A stretch of DNA of 44,924 bases. Source: JANLWK01 sp031364505. Lineage in GTDB: Bacteria > Eisenbacteria > RBG-16-71-46. Within the stretch, counting starts at the first letter, position 1. The number at the start of each line of letters is the position of its first letter. A program made the position numbers and the translations under genes. Below, piece by piece: positions 12,459 through 20,455 of this stretch. A model generated the notes under the pieces. The model was given only the letters and a program-made list of their open reading frames with translations, was not told where the DNA came from and made no database searches. The DNA is taken from contig JANLWK010000023.1 in NCBI GenBank assembly GCA_031364505.1, positions 1 through 44,924 of the forward strand, in the 5' to 3' direction.

Positions 12459-13412
12459 ATGCGTCGCGTTCTGATCACCGGTGTGACCGGGTTCGCCGGC
12501 AGCCACCTCGTCGACTACCTGCTCACGCGGGACGATTGCCAGATCTTCGGCATCCAGCGCTGGCGCAGCCGCACCGAGAACATCGAGCACTTCGCGGACC
12601 AGATCACGCTGCTCGAGTGCGACCTGCGCGACGCCACCTCGACGCGCGATACCCTCGAGCGCGTGCGGCCCGACTGGATCTTCCATCTCGCCGCCCAGTC
12701 GTTCGTGCCGACCTCGTGGATCGCGCCCACGGAGTCGCTGATGACGAACGTGCTGGCGCAGGTCAACATCTTCGAGGCCGTGCGCCACATGGGGCTCGCC
12801 TGCCGCATCCAGCTCGCCTGCTCGAGCGAGGAATACGGCATGGTCCATCCCGACGAGGTGCCGATCAAGGAGTCGAACCCGCTCCGGCCCCTGTCGCCCT
12901 ACGCCGTGAGCAAGGTGGCGCAGGACCTGCTCGGCTACCAGTACTGGATGTCGTGGAAGGTCGACTGCGTGCGGACGCGCGGGTTCAATCACGAAGGGCC
13001 GCGCCGCGGCCCCGTGTTCGTGGCATCGGACTTCGCCAAGCAGATCGCCGACATCGAGAAGGGCAAGAAGCCTCCAGTCCTTCACGTTGGCAACCTCGAG
13101 GCGAAGCGCGATTTCACGGACGTCCGCGACATGGTGCGCGCCTACTGGCTGGCGCTCGAGAAGTGCAAGCCCGGCGAGGCCTACAACATCTGCAGCGGGA
13201 AGGCGTGGAGCATCCGCGAGCTGCTCGATCACCTGCTCAGCCTGACGAAGGTGAAGATCGAGGTCCGCCAGGACCCCGCGCGGCTGCGGCCGAGCGACGT
13301 GCCGATCCTGCTCGGCGACGCGTCCAAGTTCCGCGCCGAAACGGGATGGGCGCCGACGATTCCGTTCGAGCAGACGCTGCTCGACATGCTGGAGCACTGG
13401 CGCTCGCGCTAG
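12459..13412 (+). CDS. NAD-dependent SDR, GDP-mannose 4,6-dehydratase-like
   Basis: This 317-residue extended SDR probably makes GDP-4-keto-6-deoxymannose from GDP-mannose. The Rossmann motif is TGVTGFAGSH, the active site is SSEEYG (residues 122-127) with Y148 and K152 in YAVSK, and the stretch FNHEGPRRG matches the GMD-type FNHESPRRG substrate region. It is shorter than E. coli Gmd (about 370), so the related reductase activity cannot be excluded. The ATG at 12459 is preferred to one at 12417 because it gives the family N-terminus and follows a GAGGG site. The stop codon TAG lies within the CTAG at the edge of the palindromic repeat downstream. Confidence 0.75.
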   Translation: MRRVLITGVTGFAGSHLVDYLLTRDDCQIFGIQRWRSRTENIEHFADQITLLECDLRDATSTRDTLERVRPDWIFHLAAQSFVPTSWIAPTESLMTNVLAQVNIFEAVRHMGLACRIQLACSSEEYGMVHPDEVPIKESNPLRPLSPYAVSKVAQDLLGYQYWMSWKVDCVRTRGFNHEGPRRGPVFVASDFAKQIADIEKGKKPPVLHVGNLEAKRDFTDVRDMVRAYWLALEKCKPGEAYNICSGKAWSIRELLDHLLSLTKVKIEVRQDPARLRPSDVPILLGDASKFRAETGWAPTIPFEQTLLDMLEHWRSR

Positions 13413-13576
13413 TGTCCCGTCTCCGAAATAGCTTGCCAGTCGGCCGCCGCTGCATCCCGGCCCGCTGCGTTGTTCCTCCTCGGCGTATCTCGTGGATACG
13501 CCTTCGTCGTCACGCCTTGCTGGCCGGGCGCATCGTCGGCCTTTGTGGTCAATCTATTTCGGAGACGGGACACTAG
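13409..13576. repeat. 168-bp palindromic, MITE-like element
   Basis: Perfect 23-bp terminal inverted repeats occupy 13409-13431 and 13554-13576, each ending outward in CTAG. The interior is an imperfect inverted repeat throughout, and its centre is a perfect hairpin GGCGTATC-TCGTG-GATACGCC (13482-13502) exactly at the midpoint. The whole element can fold into one long hairpin. It encodes no transposase, sits between two related sugar-nucleotide genes, and fits a non-autonomous mobile repeat. CTAG or TA at the ends could be a target duplication. Confidence 0.8.
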
Positions 13577-13580
13577 CCCC

Positions 13581-14543
13581 GTGAGCACGGTTCCTGCTCC
13601 CATCACGCTCGTCACCGGAGCCTCCGGCTTCGTCGGCGGGCATGTCGTTCGCGCACTGGCCGCCCGCGGCGACGTCGTGCACGGTGTCGGCCTGGGTACC
13701 GCGCCCGCGGCGCTTCCACTCGCCTCGTGGCGCCTGGCCGACGTCGCCGAGGCGGCCCCGTTGCGCGAGGCGCTCGCCGCCGTGCGGCCGTCGCGCGTCG
13801 TCCACCTCGCCGGACAGGCCAGCGCCGGTCGCTCGATCGACGCGCCCGCCGAGACGTTCCGCGCCAACGCGCTCGGCACCTGGCAATTGCTCGAGGCCGT
13901 TCGCGCCGAGGTCCCCGGGGCGCGCGTCCTCGCCATCGGCACCGGCGACGTCTACGGCCCCCAGCCCGAGGGCTCGCGCGTGCGCGAAGACGCTCCGCTG
14001 CGGCCGGTCAACCCGTACGCCCTGTCCAAGGCGGCCGCCGACGCGTTCGCGGATCTCGCGGCGCGGCAGGGCCTCGACGTCGTGCGCACGCGATCGTTCG
14101 CGCACACGGGCGCCGGACAGGACGCGCGCTTCGTGGTCCCGTCCTGGGCGTCGCAGATCGCGGCGATCGAACGCGGCGCCGCGGAGGCGGTGATCCGGGT
14201 CGGCAACGTCGAGGTCACGCGCGACTTGAGCGACGTGCGCGACGTCGCGCGCGCGTACGTGGCCTTGATCGAGCGCGGCCGCCGCGGCGCCGTGTACAAC
14301 GTGTGCAGCGGACGCGGCACGCGGTTGATCGAGGTGCTGGAACACCTGCGCCGCCTGTCGAAGGTTTCGCTCCGCGTCGAGCCCGACGCCTCGCGGCTGC
14401 GTGGCCCGTACGACGTGCCCTACCTGGTCGGCGATCCGTCCGCCATCGAGGCCGACACCGGCTGGCGCCCCGAGATCCCGCTCGAGGACACGCTCGCCGC
14501 GGTGCTCGAGGATGTGCGGACACGCGCCGCGGCGGCCGATTGA
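13581..14543 (+). CDS. NAD-dependent SDR, GDP-6-deoxy-D-mannose reductase (RMD)-like
   Basis: This 320-residue extended SDR probably reduces GDP-4-keto-6-deoxymannose to GDP-D-rhamnose. It shows TGASGFVGGH for NAD(P) binding, IGTGDVYG in the active-site strand, Y146 and K150 in YALSK, and FAHTGAGQDARFVVPSWASQ, which is close to the RMD-type FNHTGPGQ region. The GTG at 13581 lies five bases after the palindromic element; the frame is open back into that element (TTG at 13470), but those 37 residues have no family counterpart. The Glu usual in the S-x-E-V-Y-G motif is Asp here. It is a paralogue of the preceding gene, suggesting a dehydratase-reductase pair. Confidence 0.72.
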   Translation: MSTVPAPITLVTGASGFVGGHVVRALAARGDVVHGVGLGTAPAALPLASWRLADVAEAAPLREALAAVRPSRVVHLAGQASAGRSIDAPAETFRANALGTWQLLEAVRAEVPGARVLAIGTGDVYGPQPEGSRVREDAPLRPVNPYALSKAAADAFADLAARQGLDVVRTRSFAHTGAGQDARFVVPSWASQIAAIERGAAEAVIRVGNVEVTRDLSDVRDVARAYVALIERGRRGAVYNVCSGRGTRLIEVLEHLRRLSKVSLRVEPDASRLRGPYDVPYLVGDPSAIEADTGWRPEIPLEDTLAAVLEDVRTRAAAAD

Positions 14544-14596
14544 CCTGAGTGGGGGTGCCCTCTAACCTGTCCCGCTCGTCCGCATGCATACCACCG

Positions 14597-14617
14597 GCCC
14601 GGAACGCCGTTCCGGGC
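14597..14617 (+). promoter_or_regulatory. Hairpin upstream of the ugd ribosome-binding site
   Basis: A perfect nine-base stem GCCCGGAAC/GTTCCGGGC with a three-base loop lies just before GAGAAGGGA (14621-14629), the likely ribosome-binding site of ugd. It could act as a translational control or transcript-end structure; no T-run follows. Confidence 0.4.
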
Positions 14618-14635
14618 GTCGAGAAGGGATGATCT

Positions 14636-15988
14636 CTGTACCAGATCACCGTCGTGGGAACGGGTTACGTCGGTCTCGTGACCGGCGCCTGCCTCGCCGA
14701 TTTCGGCAACGCCGTCACCTGTGTGGATGCCGACGCCGCGAAGATCGCGCGCCTCGAGAAGCTGCAGCTGCCGTTCTTCGAGCCCGGGCTGCCCGAGTTG
14801 GTTGCCCGGAACGTCGCCGAGGGCCGGCTGCGCTTCTCCAGCGACCTCCGGTCCGCGCTCAAGGGCGCTCGCGTGGTCTTCATTACCGTGGGCACGCCGC
14901 CGAAGGCCGACGGCAGCGCCGACACGAGCGCGATCTACGCCGTGGCGAAGACGGTGGCGAAGCACTTCGAGCGCTACACGCTGGTCGTGCAGAAGAGCAC
15001 GGCCCCCGTGGGCACCGCGCGGGACCTCGGCCGCTGGATGGTGAAGCACGCGAAGCGTGGCGCCGAGTTCGACGTGGCGTCGAACCCGGAGTTCCTGCGC
15101 GAGGGCTCGGCGATCGAGACGTTCATGCGTCCCGACCGCGTCGTGATCGGCGCCGAGTCGGCCCGCGCCCAGCGCATCCTGCGCGAGATCCACAAGCCGC
15201 TGTTTCTGCTCGAGACGCCGATGGTGGTGACCACGCTCGAGACCGCCGAGTTGATCAAGTACGCGGCGAACTGCTTCCTCGCGACCAAGATCACGTTCAT
15301 CAACGAGATCGCGAACGTGTGCGAGGCGCTCGGCGCCGACGTGCAGGCCGTCGCGCGCGGCATCGGCATGGACCGGCGCATCGGCTCCAAGTTCCTGCAC
15401 GCCGGGCCCGGGTACGGCGGCTCGTGCTTCCCCAAGGACACGCAGGCGCTGTCGGCGTTCGCGCGGGCGGCCGGCGAGCGCACGCGCATCGTGGACGCCG
15501 TGATCGAGGCGAACGAGCAGCAGATGCAGCGCATGGTGGACAAGGTGTGGGCGGCCGTGGGCCGCCGCCGCGGCGCCCGCGTCGCCGTGCTGGGGCTGGC
15601 GTTCAAGCCGAACACCGACGACGTGCGCGCCGCTCCCGCGCTGACGATCGTGAAGGGACTCAAGCGCCGGGGGGTCAAGGTGTCGCTGTTCGATCCCGTG
15701 GCGCTCGTTCACGCCGGGAACCTGCCCGAACTCAAGGGCGTCGAGCGTGCGAAGGACGCCTATGACGCCGCGCGCGGCGCCGATGCCGTGGCGATCGTGA
15801 CGGAATGGAACGAGTTTCGCGGCATGAACCTGGCGCGGCTCAAGCGGACGATGCGCCGCCCCGTGCTGTGCGACCTGCGCAACCTCTATGACCCCGCCAC
15901 CGTCGAGGCCGCGGGGCTCCGGCACATCGGCGTCGGGCGCGGCCGTCCCGCCGTCCCCGCGCGCCGCCGAGCCAAGGCGCGCCGGTGA
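14636..15988 (+). CDS. ugd: UDP-glucose 6-dehydrogenase, probable CTG start
   Basis: This 450-residue enzyme oxidises UDP-glucose (or a related nucleotide sugar) to the uronate. Features are the N-terminal Rossmann motif GTGYVGLVTGACLADFG, TPVGT-type segment STAPVGTARDL, the SNPEFLREGSAI loop, catalytic C264 in GYGGSCFPKDT and the C-terminal domain GLAFKPNTDDVR. Family proteins begin MYKITVIGTGYVG; here the matching codon at 14636 is CTG, seven bases after GAGAAGGGA, with an in-frame TGA at 14630. The next start, GTG at 14654, would delete the first beta strand, and the ATG at 14629 is in another frame. The 3' end overlaps rfbB (GTGA). GDP-mannose as substrate is a less likely option. Confidence 0.92.
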   Translation: MYQITVVGTGYVGLVTGACLADFGNAVTCVDADAAKIARLEKLQLPFFEPGLPELVARNVAEGRLRFSSDLRSALKGARVVFITVGTPPKADGSADTSAIYAVAKTVAKHFERYTLVVQKSTAPVGTARDLGRWMVKHAKRGAEFDVASNPEFLREGSAIETFMRPDRVVIGAESARAQRILREIHKPLFLLETPMVVTTLETAELIKYAANCFLATKITFINEIANVCEALGADVQAVARGIGMDRRIGSKFLHAGPGYGGSCFPKDTQALSAFARAAGERTRIVDAVIEANEQQMQRMVDKVWAAVGRRRGARVAVLGLAFKPNTDDVRAAPALTIVKGLKRRGVKVSLFDPVALVHAGNLPELKGVERAKDAYDAARGADAVAIVTEWNEFRGMNLARLKRTMRRPVLCDLRNLYDPATVEAAGLRHIGVGRGRPAVPARRRAKARR

Positions 15989-17031
15989 CACGATCGCTCG
16001 ACGGCGCCCGGCTCCTTGTGACCGGCGGCGCCGGGTTCATCGGCGCCAATTTCGTGCACCGCGTCCTCGAGCGCTTTCCCGCGAGCCACATCGTCGTGCT
16101 CGACGCGCTCACCTACGCGGGACGCCGCGAGAACCTGGACGGAATCCCGGACCGCTCGCTGACGTTCGTCCACGGCGACATCCGCGACCCGAAGGCGGTC
16201 GAGCAGGCGATGGCGGGCTGCGATCTCGTGCTCAACTTCGCCGCCGAGTCGCACGTCGACCGCTCGATCGAGACCCCGGGCGAGTTCATCCAGACCGACG
16301 TCTATGGCGTGTTCGTACTGTGCGAGGAGGCGCGCCGCCGCGGTGTCACCCGCTTCATCCAGGTGTCGACCGACGAGGTGTACGGCGAGGTGCTCGAGGG
16401 CCACGCCACGGAAGCCTGGCCGCTGATGCCGCGCAGCCCGTACGCCGCCAGCAAGGCGGGCGGCGACCGGCTCGCCTACGCGTATCACACGACGTACGGA
16501 CTGCCGGTCGTGGTGACGCGCTGCTCGAACAACTACGGGCCCCGCCAGTATCCCGAGAAGCTCGTGCCGCTGTTCATCACCAATGCCATCGAGCACCAGC
16601 CGCTGCCGGTCTACGGCACCGGCTTGAACCGCCGCGACTGGCTGCACGTGCGCGACCATTGCGACGCGCTGATCGCGCTGCTCGCGGCTCCGGAGATCGA
16701 CGGTGAGACCTTCAACATCGGCGGCTCCCACGAACTCGACGTGCTCGCCGTCACCGCGCGCATCCTCGAGCTGCTCGGCCGGCCGAGCACGCTGATCCGC
16801 CACGTCGAGGATCGCCCCGGCCACGACCGGCGCTATGCGGTAGACTGGTCCAAATTGGAGCATCGGGTGGGGTGGAGGCCGGCGGTGTCGTTCGACGAGG
16901 GCATCCGCGACACCGTGGAGTGGTTCCGCACGCACGAGAGCTGGTGGAAGCCCATCAAGCAGGGCGAGTTCCGCCAGTACTACGAGCGCATGTACGGGCA
17001 GCGCAAGATCCTGAAAGAGGTCCGAGCGTGA
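15985..17031 (+). CDS. rfbB: dTDP-glucose 4,6-dehydratase
   Basis: This 348-residue extended SDR forms dTDP-4-keto-6-deoxyglucose, a precursor of rhamnose and other deoxy sugars. Landmarks are TGGAGFIGANF, the hallmark VSTDEVYG with T129, D130 and E131, Y153/K157 in YAASK, CSNNYGPRQYPEKLVPLF, and the C-terminal VEDRPGHDRRYAVDWSK. These are characteristic of RmlB rather than of general epimerases. The GTG start overlaps the ugd stop (GTGA) and its stop overlaps the export-protein gene (TGATG), so ugd-rfbB-export protein are translationally coupled. No rmlA, rmlC or rmlD partner is visible in the window. Confidence 0.93.
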   Translation: MTRSLDGARLLVTGGAGFIGANFVHRVLERFPASHIVVLDALTYAGRRENLDGIPDRSLTFVHGDIRDPKAVEQAMAGCDLVLNFAAESHVDRSIETPGEFIQTDVYGVFVLCEEARRRGVTRFIQVSTDEVYGEVLEGHATEAWPLMPRSPYAASKAGGDRLAYAYHTTYGLPVVVTRCSNNYGPRQYPEKLVPLFITNAIEHQPLPVYGTGLNRRDWLHVRDHCDALIALLAAPEIDGETFNIGGSHELDVLAVTARILELLGRPSTLIRHVEDRPGHDRRYAVDWSKLEHRVGWRPAVSFDEGIRDTVEWFRTHESWWKPIKQGEFRQYYERMYGQRKILKEVRA

Positions 17032-18614
17032 TGCGAGCCTGGCTCACGAGCACCGTGCTGGTCCTGACGCTGAGCATCCCATCCGTGCGCGCGTTCGCGC
17101 AGGGTTCCGCCGACGTTCCCGACATCGGCTCACTGCCCGAGCTGCGGGAGCTGACGGGCGAACGGAGCAAGGTCGTTCGGCCGACGTCCACCGTCATGCA
17201 GGCCGGCGCCGTCAACGCCGACCGCTACATCGTCGGCCCCGGCGATCAGCTCGAGCTCACGCTGTGGGGGCGCGTCGCCCGCACCACGAGCCTGACCGTG
17301 AGCCCCGAAGGCCGCATCCTGCTGCCCGGCCGCGCGGCGATGGACGTCGGCGGCAAGACGCTGGCGGCGACCCGTGAGCGCGTGCTCAAGGCCATCAACG
17401 ACCAGTATCTCGGCGTGCACGCGGACCTGCAGCTCGTGGGACTGCGGCGGTTCAAGGTCTACGTCACCGGCCAGGTCGAGAGGCCCGGCGCCGTCGAGGC
17501 GACCTCGACCATGCGGGCGAGCGAAGTGCTGGCGCCCGCCGGACTGCTGGCGAAGGCGTCGCACCGGAACATCGTGCTCACGCGCCTGGATGGGTCGACG
17601 GTGCACGTCGACCTCGATGCCGCGCAGACCCTCGGCCGCCAGGACGCCGACCCCCAGCTCATCGACGGCGACGTGATCAACGTGCCCTACTCGACGCTGC
17701 GCGCCGCCGTCGGTGGCGCGGTGTCGAATCCGCGCGAGATCGAGCTCGCGCACGGCGACGACATCGCCACGCTGGTCGCACTCGGCGGCGGCCTGATTCC
17801 CGCGGCCACGCCGGAGCGGGCGTTCATGGTGCGCTTCACCTCGGCGAGCGAGCGCGAGTCGCTGGCCGTCGACGTCGGCCAGGCCGAGGTGCTCAAGCGG
17901 CCCATCCAGGACGGTGACCGGCTCTACATCCAGTACCGCCCCGACTACCACTTCCTGCCGAGCGTCGACATCGCCGGTGACGTCGAACATCCGGGTTCGT
18001 TCCCGATCACACCCGGCCGCGACCGGCTGACCGACGTCCTCGGATGGGCCGGTGGGTTCCGTGCCACGGCCAACAAGGCCGCCGTGCACCTGATCCGTGA
18101 CGTCGAAATCTCGAAGGTGCAGGACCCCGAGTTCGAGCGTCTGGCACGGCTGTCACGCAACGAGATGACGGAGTCCGAGTACATCAAGCTGGAGACCAAG
18201 CTCGCCGAGCGCAAGAACACCTTCACGATCGACTGGAACCGGCTCGAGCCCGGCAGCGCCAACGACCCCCTGCTCCAGGACCGCGACGTCGTGCGCGTCG
18301 ACCGCTTCGTTCCGACGGTCCGCATCGAGGGGCAGGTCAAACGCCCCGGGTACGTCGACTACGCGCCCGGCCGCTCGCTCGGCGAGTACATCCAGCTCGC
18401 GGGCGGCTTCACGGACCGATCGGCGCGCACCGGCGTACGCGTATCGCGCTCGCTCACCGGCCAGATCATCCCGGCGCGCAGCCTGCGCGGCGTGCTGCCC
18501 GGCGACTTCATCTGGGTGCCCGAGCGGAAGGACTTCGACGCGTGGACGTCGTTCCGCGACATCATCACCGTGGCGGGACAGGTCGCGGTCGTCATCTTCA
18601 CACTCAGCCGTTAG
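17031..18614 (+). CDS. Polysaccharide export protein with SLBB domains (Wza-like)
   Basis: This 527-residue secreted protein should form the outer-membrane/periplasmic channel for exopolysaccharide. An N-terminal signal peptide (cleavage near AFA, residues 21-23) is followed by a Poly_export domain starting DRYIVGPGDQLELTLWGR, then several SLBB-type repeats recognisable by VTGQVERPGAVE, IAGDVEHPGSFPITPGR and IEGQVKRPGYVDYAPGR. A C-terminal hydrophobic helix (IITVAGQVAVVIFTLSR) resembles the membrane-spanning end of Wza. No lipobox Cys is present. ATG at 17031 overlaps the rfbB stop; a GTG one codon earlier is an alternative. No tyrosine-kinase co-polymerase gene accompanies it here. Confidence 0.9.
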   Translation: MRAWLTSTVLVLTLSIPSVRAFAQGSADVPDIGSLPELRELTGERSKVVRPTSTVMQAGAVNADRYIVGPGDQLELTLWGRVARTTSLTVSPEGRILLPGRAAMDVGGKTLAATRERVLKAINDQYLGVHADLQLVGLRRFKVYVTGQVERPGAVEATSTMRASEVLAPAGLLAKASHRNIVLTRLDGSTVHVDLDAAQTLGRQDADPQLIDGDVINVPYSTLRAAVGGAVSNPREIELAHGDDIATLVALGGGLIPAATPERAFMVRFTSASERESLAVDVGQAEVLKRPIQDGDRLYIQYRPDYHFLPSVDIAGDVEHPGSFPITPGRDRLTDVLGWAGGFRATANKAAVHLIRDVEISKVQDPEFERLARLSRNEMTESEYIKLETKLAERKNTFTIDWNRLEPGSANDPLLQDRDVVRVDRFVPTVRIEGQVKRPGYVDYAPGRSLGEYIQLAGGFTDRSARTGVRVSRSLTGQIIPARSLRGVLPGDFIWVPERKDFDAWTSFRDIITVAGQVAVVIFTLSR

Positions 18615-18675
18615 CCCGCTTCGAGCGCCGCGCCATCCCCGCGCGCCGCGCCGCGGGATCGGGTAGGGTAATACC

Positions 18676-20067
18676 GTGCTCGCCCGACACCGGCAGCTAT
18701 TCGCCACGGGAGTCTTCGCGCTCGACGGCGTTATCCTCGCCGCCGCCTGGCTGCTCGCGTTCGCGATCCGGTTCAACACCCCGGGCATCCCGGCGCCGCT
18801 CGGCGTCCCGTCGTTCCCGTTCTACCTGTGGCTCGGCGCCGTGGTCACGCCGCTCGGGCTCATCGTGCTGCGCTCGTTCCGCATCTACCGGTCGGCGCGC
18901 ACCGCGCACCTCGGCGAGGAGTTGTACGCGCTCGTCCAGGGCGTCGTGATCCTCACGGCCCTCGCCTCGATCGCCTCGTTCTACACGCGCGGTGAGCTGT
19001 CGCGCTCGATGCTGCTGCTGTTCGCGCTGCTCGCGATCGTCATGCTGTGCGGCAGCCGCCTGCTGATCCGCTTCGTGTTGCGCCAGCTCCGGCGGGGCGG
19101 CCGCAACCTGCGCCACGTCTACGTCGTCGGCGCCGGCCCGCTCGCCGAGACGGTGATCCGCAAGATCCGCGCGCACGCGGACTTCGGCCTCGTGCTGCAC
19201 GGCGTGGTGGCGGACGACGCCGGCGTCACCGCGGTCGCGGGCGTGCCGGTGGCGGGCCGGGTGGGCGAGCTCCGCGCCCTCGTCGAGCGCCACGCGGTGG
19301 ACCTCGTGTTCCTGGCGCTCGCGCGCTCGGAGTACGCGGCCGAGGAGGAGGCGCTCGCCCAGCTCGCGGACTCGACCGCGGCCGTGCGCCTCGTGCCCGA
19401 CCTCGCGCGGGCGTTCACGCTGAACGCGAGCGTCGAGGACTTCGACGGCCTGCCCGTCGTGCTCGTCACCGAGAGCCCCGGCCAGGGCTGGAACGCCGTG
19501 CTCAAGCGGGCATTCGACGTCGTGCTGTCGGCGATCGGGCTCGTCGTGCTGTCGCCGGTGCTGCTCGCCGTGGCGGTCTGGGTGTGGCTCGACTCGCCCG
19601 GCCCCGTGCTCTACGCCCAAGAACGCGTGAGCCTGAGCGGACGCCGCTTCCGCATGCTCAAGTTCCGCACGATGCGGCTCGATGCCGAGCAGGCGGGCGC
19701 CGGCTGGACGACGCCGGGGGACCCACGCCGCACCCGCGCGGGCCGCGTGCTGCGCCCGCTGTCGCTCGACGAGCTGCCGCAGCTGTGGAACGTGCTGCTC
19801 GGCCAGATGAGTCTCGTCGGCCCGCGCCCCGAACGGCCGATGTACGTCGACCAGTTCCGCGCCTCGATCCCGCGCTACATGCTGCGCCACCACGTGAAGG
19901 CGGGCATCACGGGCTGGGCGCAGGTGCACGGCCTGCGCGGCGACACCCCGCTCGACCGCCGCATCGAGTACGACCTCTTCTACATCCGCAACTGGTCGCT
20001 GTGGCTCGACATCCGGATCCTCGCGCTGACCGTCGTGCGCGTGTTCCGCGACGCCAGCGCGCACTAG
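18676..20067 (+). CDS. Polyprenyl-phosphate hexose-1-phosphate transferase (WcaJ/WbaP type)
   Basis: This 463-residue membrane enzyme starts repeat-unit synthesis by moving a hexose-1-phosphate from a UDP-sugar to undecaprenyl phosphate. Four N-terminal hydrophobic segments (residues about 8-120) precede a nucleotide-binding-like middle domain (VYVVGAGPLAETVI), then one more hydrophobic segment and the catalytic bacterial sugar transferase domain: KRAFDVVLSAIGL, KFRTM, LDELPQLWNVLLGQMSLVGP, and ITGWAQVHGLRGDT. The GTG at 18676 follows a GGGTAGGGTAA stretch. It is 61 bases after the export protein and seven bases before a small lipoprotein gene. The sugar transferred is not determinable from motifs. 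Confidence 0.93.
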   Translation: MLARHRQLFATGVFALDGVILAAAWLLAFAIRFNTPGIPAPLGVPSFPFYLWLGAVVTPLGLIVLRSFRIYRSARTAHLGEELYALVQGVVILTALASIASFYTRGELSRSMLLLFALLAIVMLCGSRLLIRFVLRQLRRGGRNLRHVYVVGAGPLAETVIRKIRAHADFGLVLHGVVADDAGVTAVAGVPVAGRVGELRALVERHAVDLVFLALARSEYAAEEEALAQLADSTAAVRLVPDLARAFTLNASVEDFDGLPVVLVTESPGQGWNAVLKRAFDVVLSAIGLVVLSPVLLAVAVWVWLDSPGPVLYAQERVSLSGRRFRMLKFRTMRLDAEQAGAGWTTPGDPRRTRAGRVLRPLSLDELPQLWNVLLGQMSLVGPRPERPMYVDQFRASIPRYMLRHHVKAGITGWAQVHGLRGDTPLDRRIEYDLFYIRNWSLWLDIRILALTVVRVFRDASAH

Positions 20068-20074
20068 GCGGGGC

Positions 20075-20446
20075 ATGAAGACGCGAGTCCTGCTGACCGC
20101 CGCGGGGGCGCTGGTGCTCGCGGTCGCCACCCTCGTGGCGGTCGTCATGTCCGGCGTGACCTCGTGCACGGTCTTCATCGCCAACGACACGCGCCGGGCG
20201 ATCGTCGGCGGCATGGCCGCCGTGCCCGGCGACTCGGCGCCCATCCCGCCGCTGCGGCCTGGGGAGAGCGCGCGGCTCCGGCTGCGCGTGCGCGGCGAGG
20301 GCCTTGCCGTGAGCCTCATGACGCTCGAGGGCGGCGAGACGCGCCGCGACACGATGGGCTACGTCACTTCGGGCATCGACGCGATCGATTCGCTGAGCGT
20401 GGGCGAGGACTCGACGGTCGTCCGCGTCTCGTACGAATCGTACTAG
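20075..20446 (+). CDS. Small hypothetical lipoprotein
   Basis: I do not recognise this 123-residue protein. It starts with a long hydrophobic signal segment and a lipobox-like VTSC (Cys31), suggesting a lipid anchor or, failing that, a cleaved or uncleaved signal. The rest is a small predicted beta-rich domain (SARLRLRVRGEGLAVSLMTL) with no known motif. It follows the sugar transferase by seven bases, so it is probably the last gene of that operon, and it faces the oppositely oriented glycosyltransferase ending ten bases away. Codon use matches the neighbours, which supports it as a real gene. Confidence 0.6.
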   Translation: MKTRVLLTAAGALVLAVATLVAVVMSGVTSCTVFIANDTRRAIVGGMAAVPGDSAPIPPLRPGESARLRLRVRGEGLAVSLMTLEGGETRRDTMGYVTSGIDAIDSLSVGEDSTVVRVSYESY

Positions 20447-20455
20447 GACCCGCGC

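Noticed and set aside
13470..13580. Extension of the RMD-like protein into the palindromic repeat (TTG at 13470)
   Set aside because: The added residues come from a repeat element and the Rossmann motif is already complete from the GTG at 13581.
16838..16860. TATGCGGTAGACT-like promoter signal inside rfbB
   Set aside because: It lies within conserved coding sequence with no -35 partner and the downstream gene is coupled to rfbB by an overlap.
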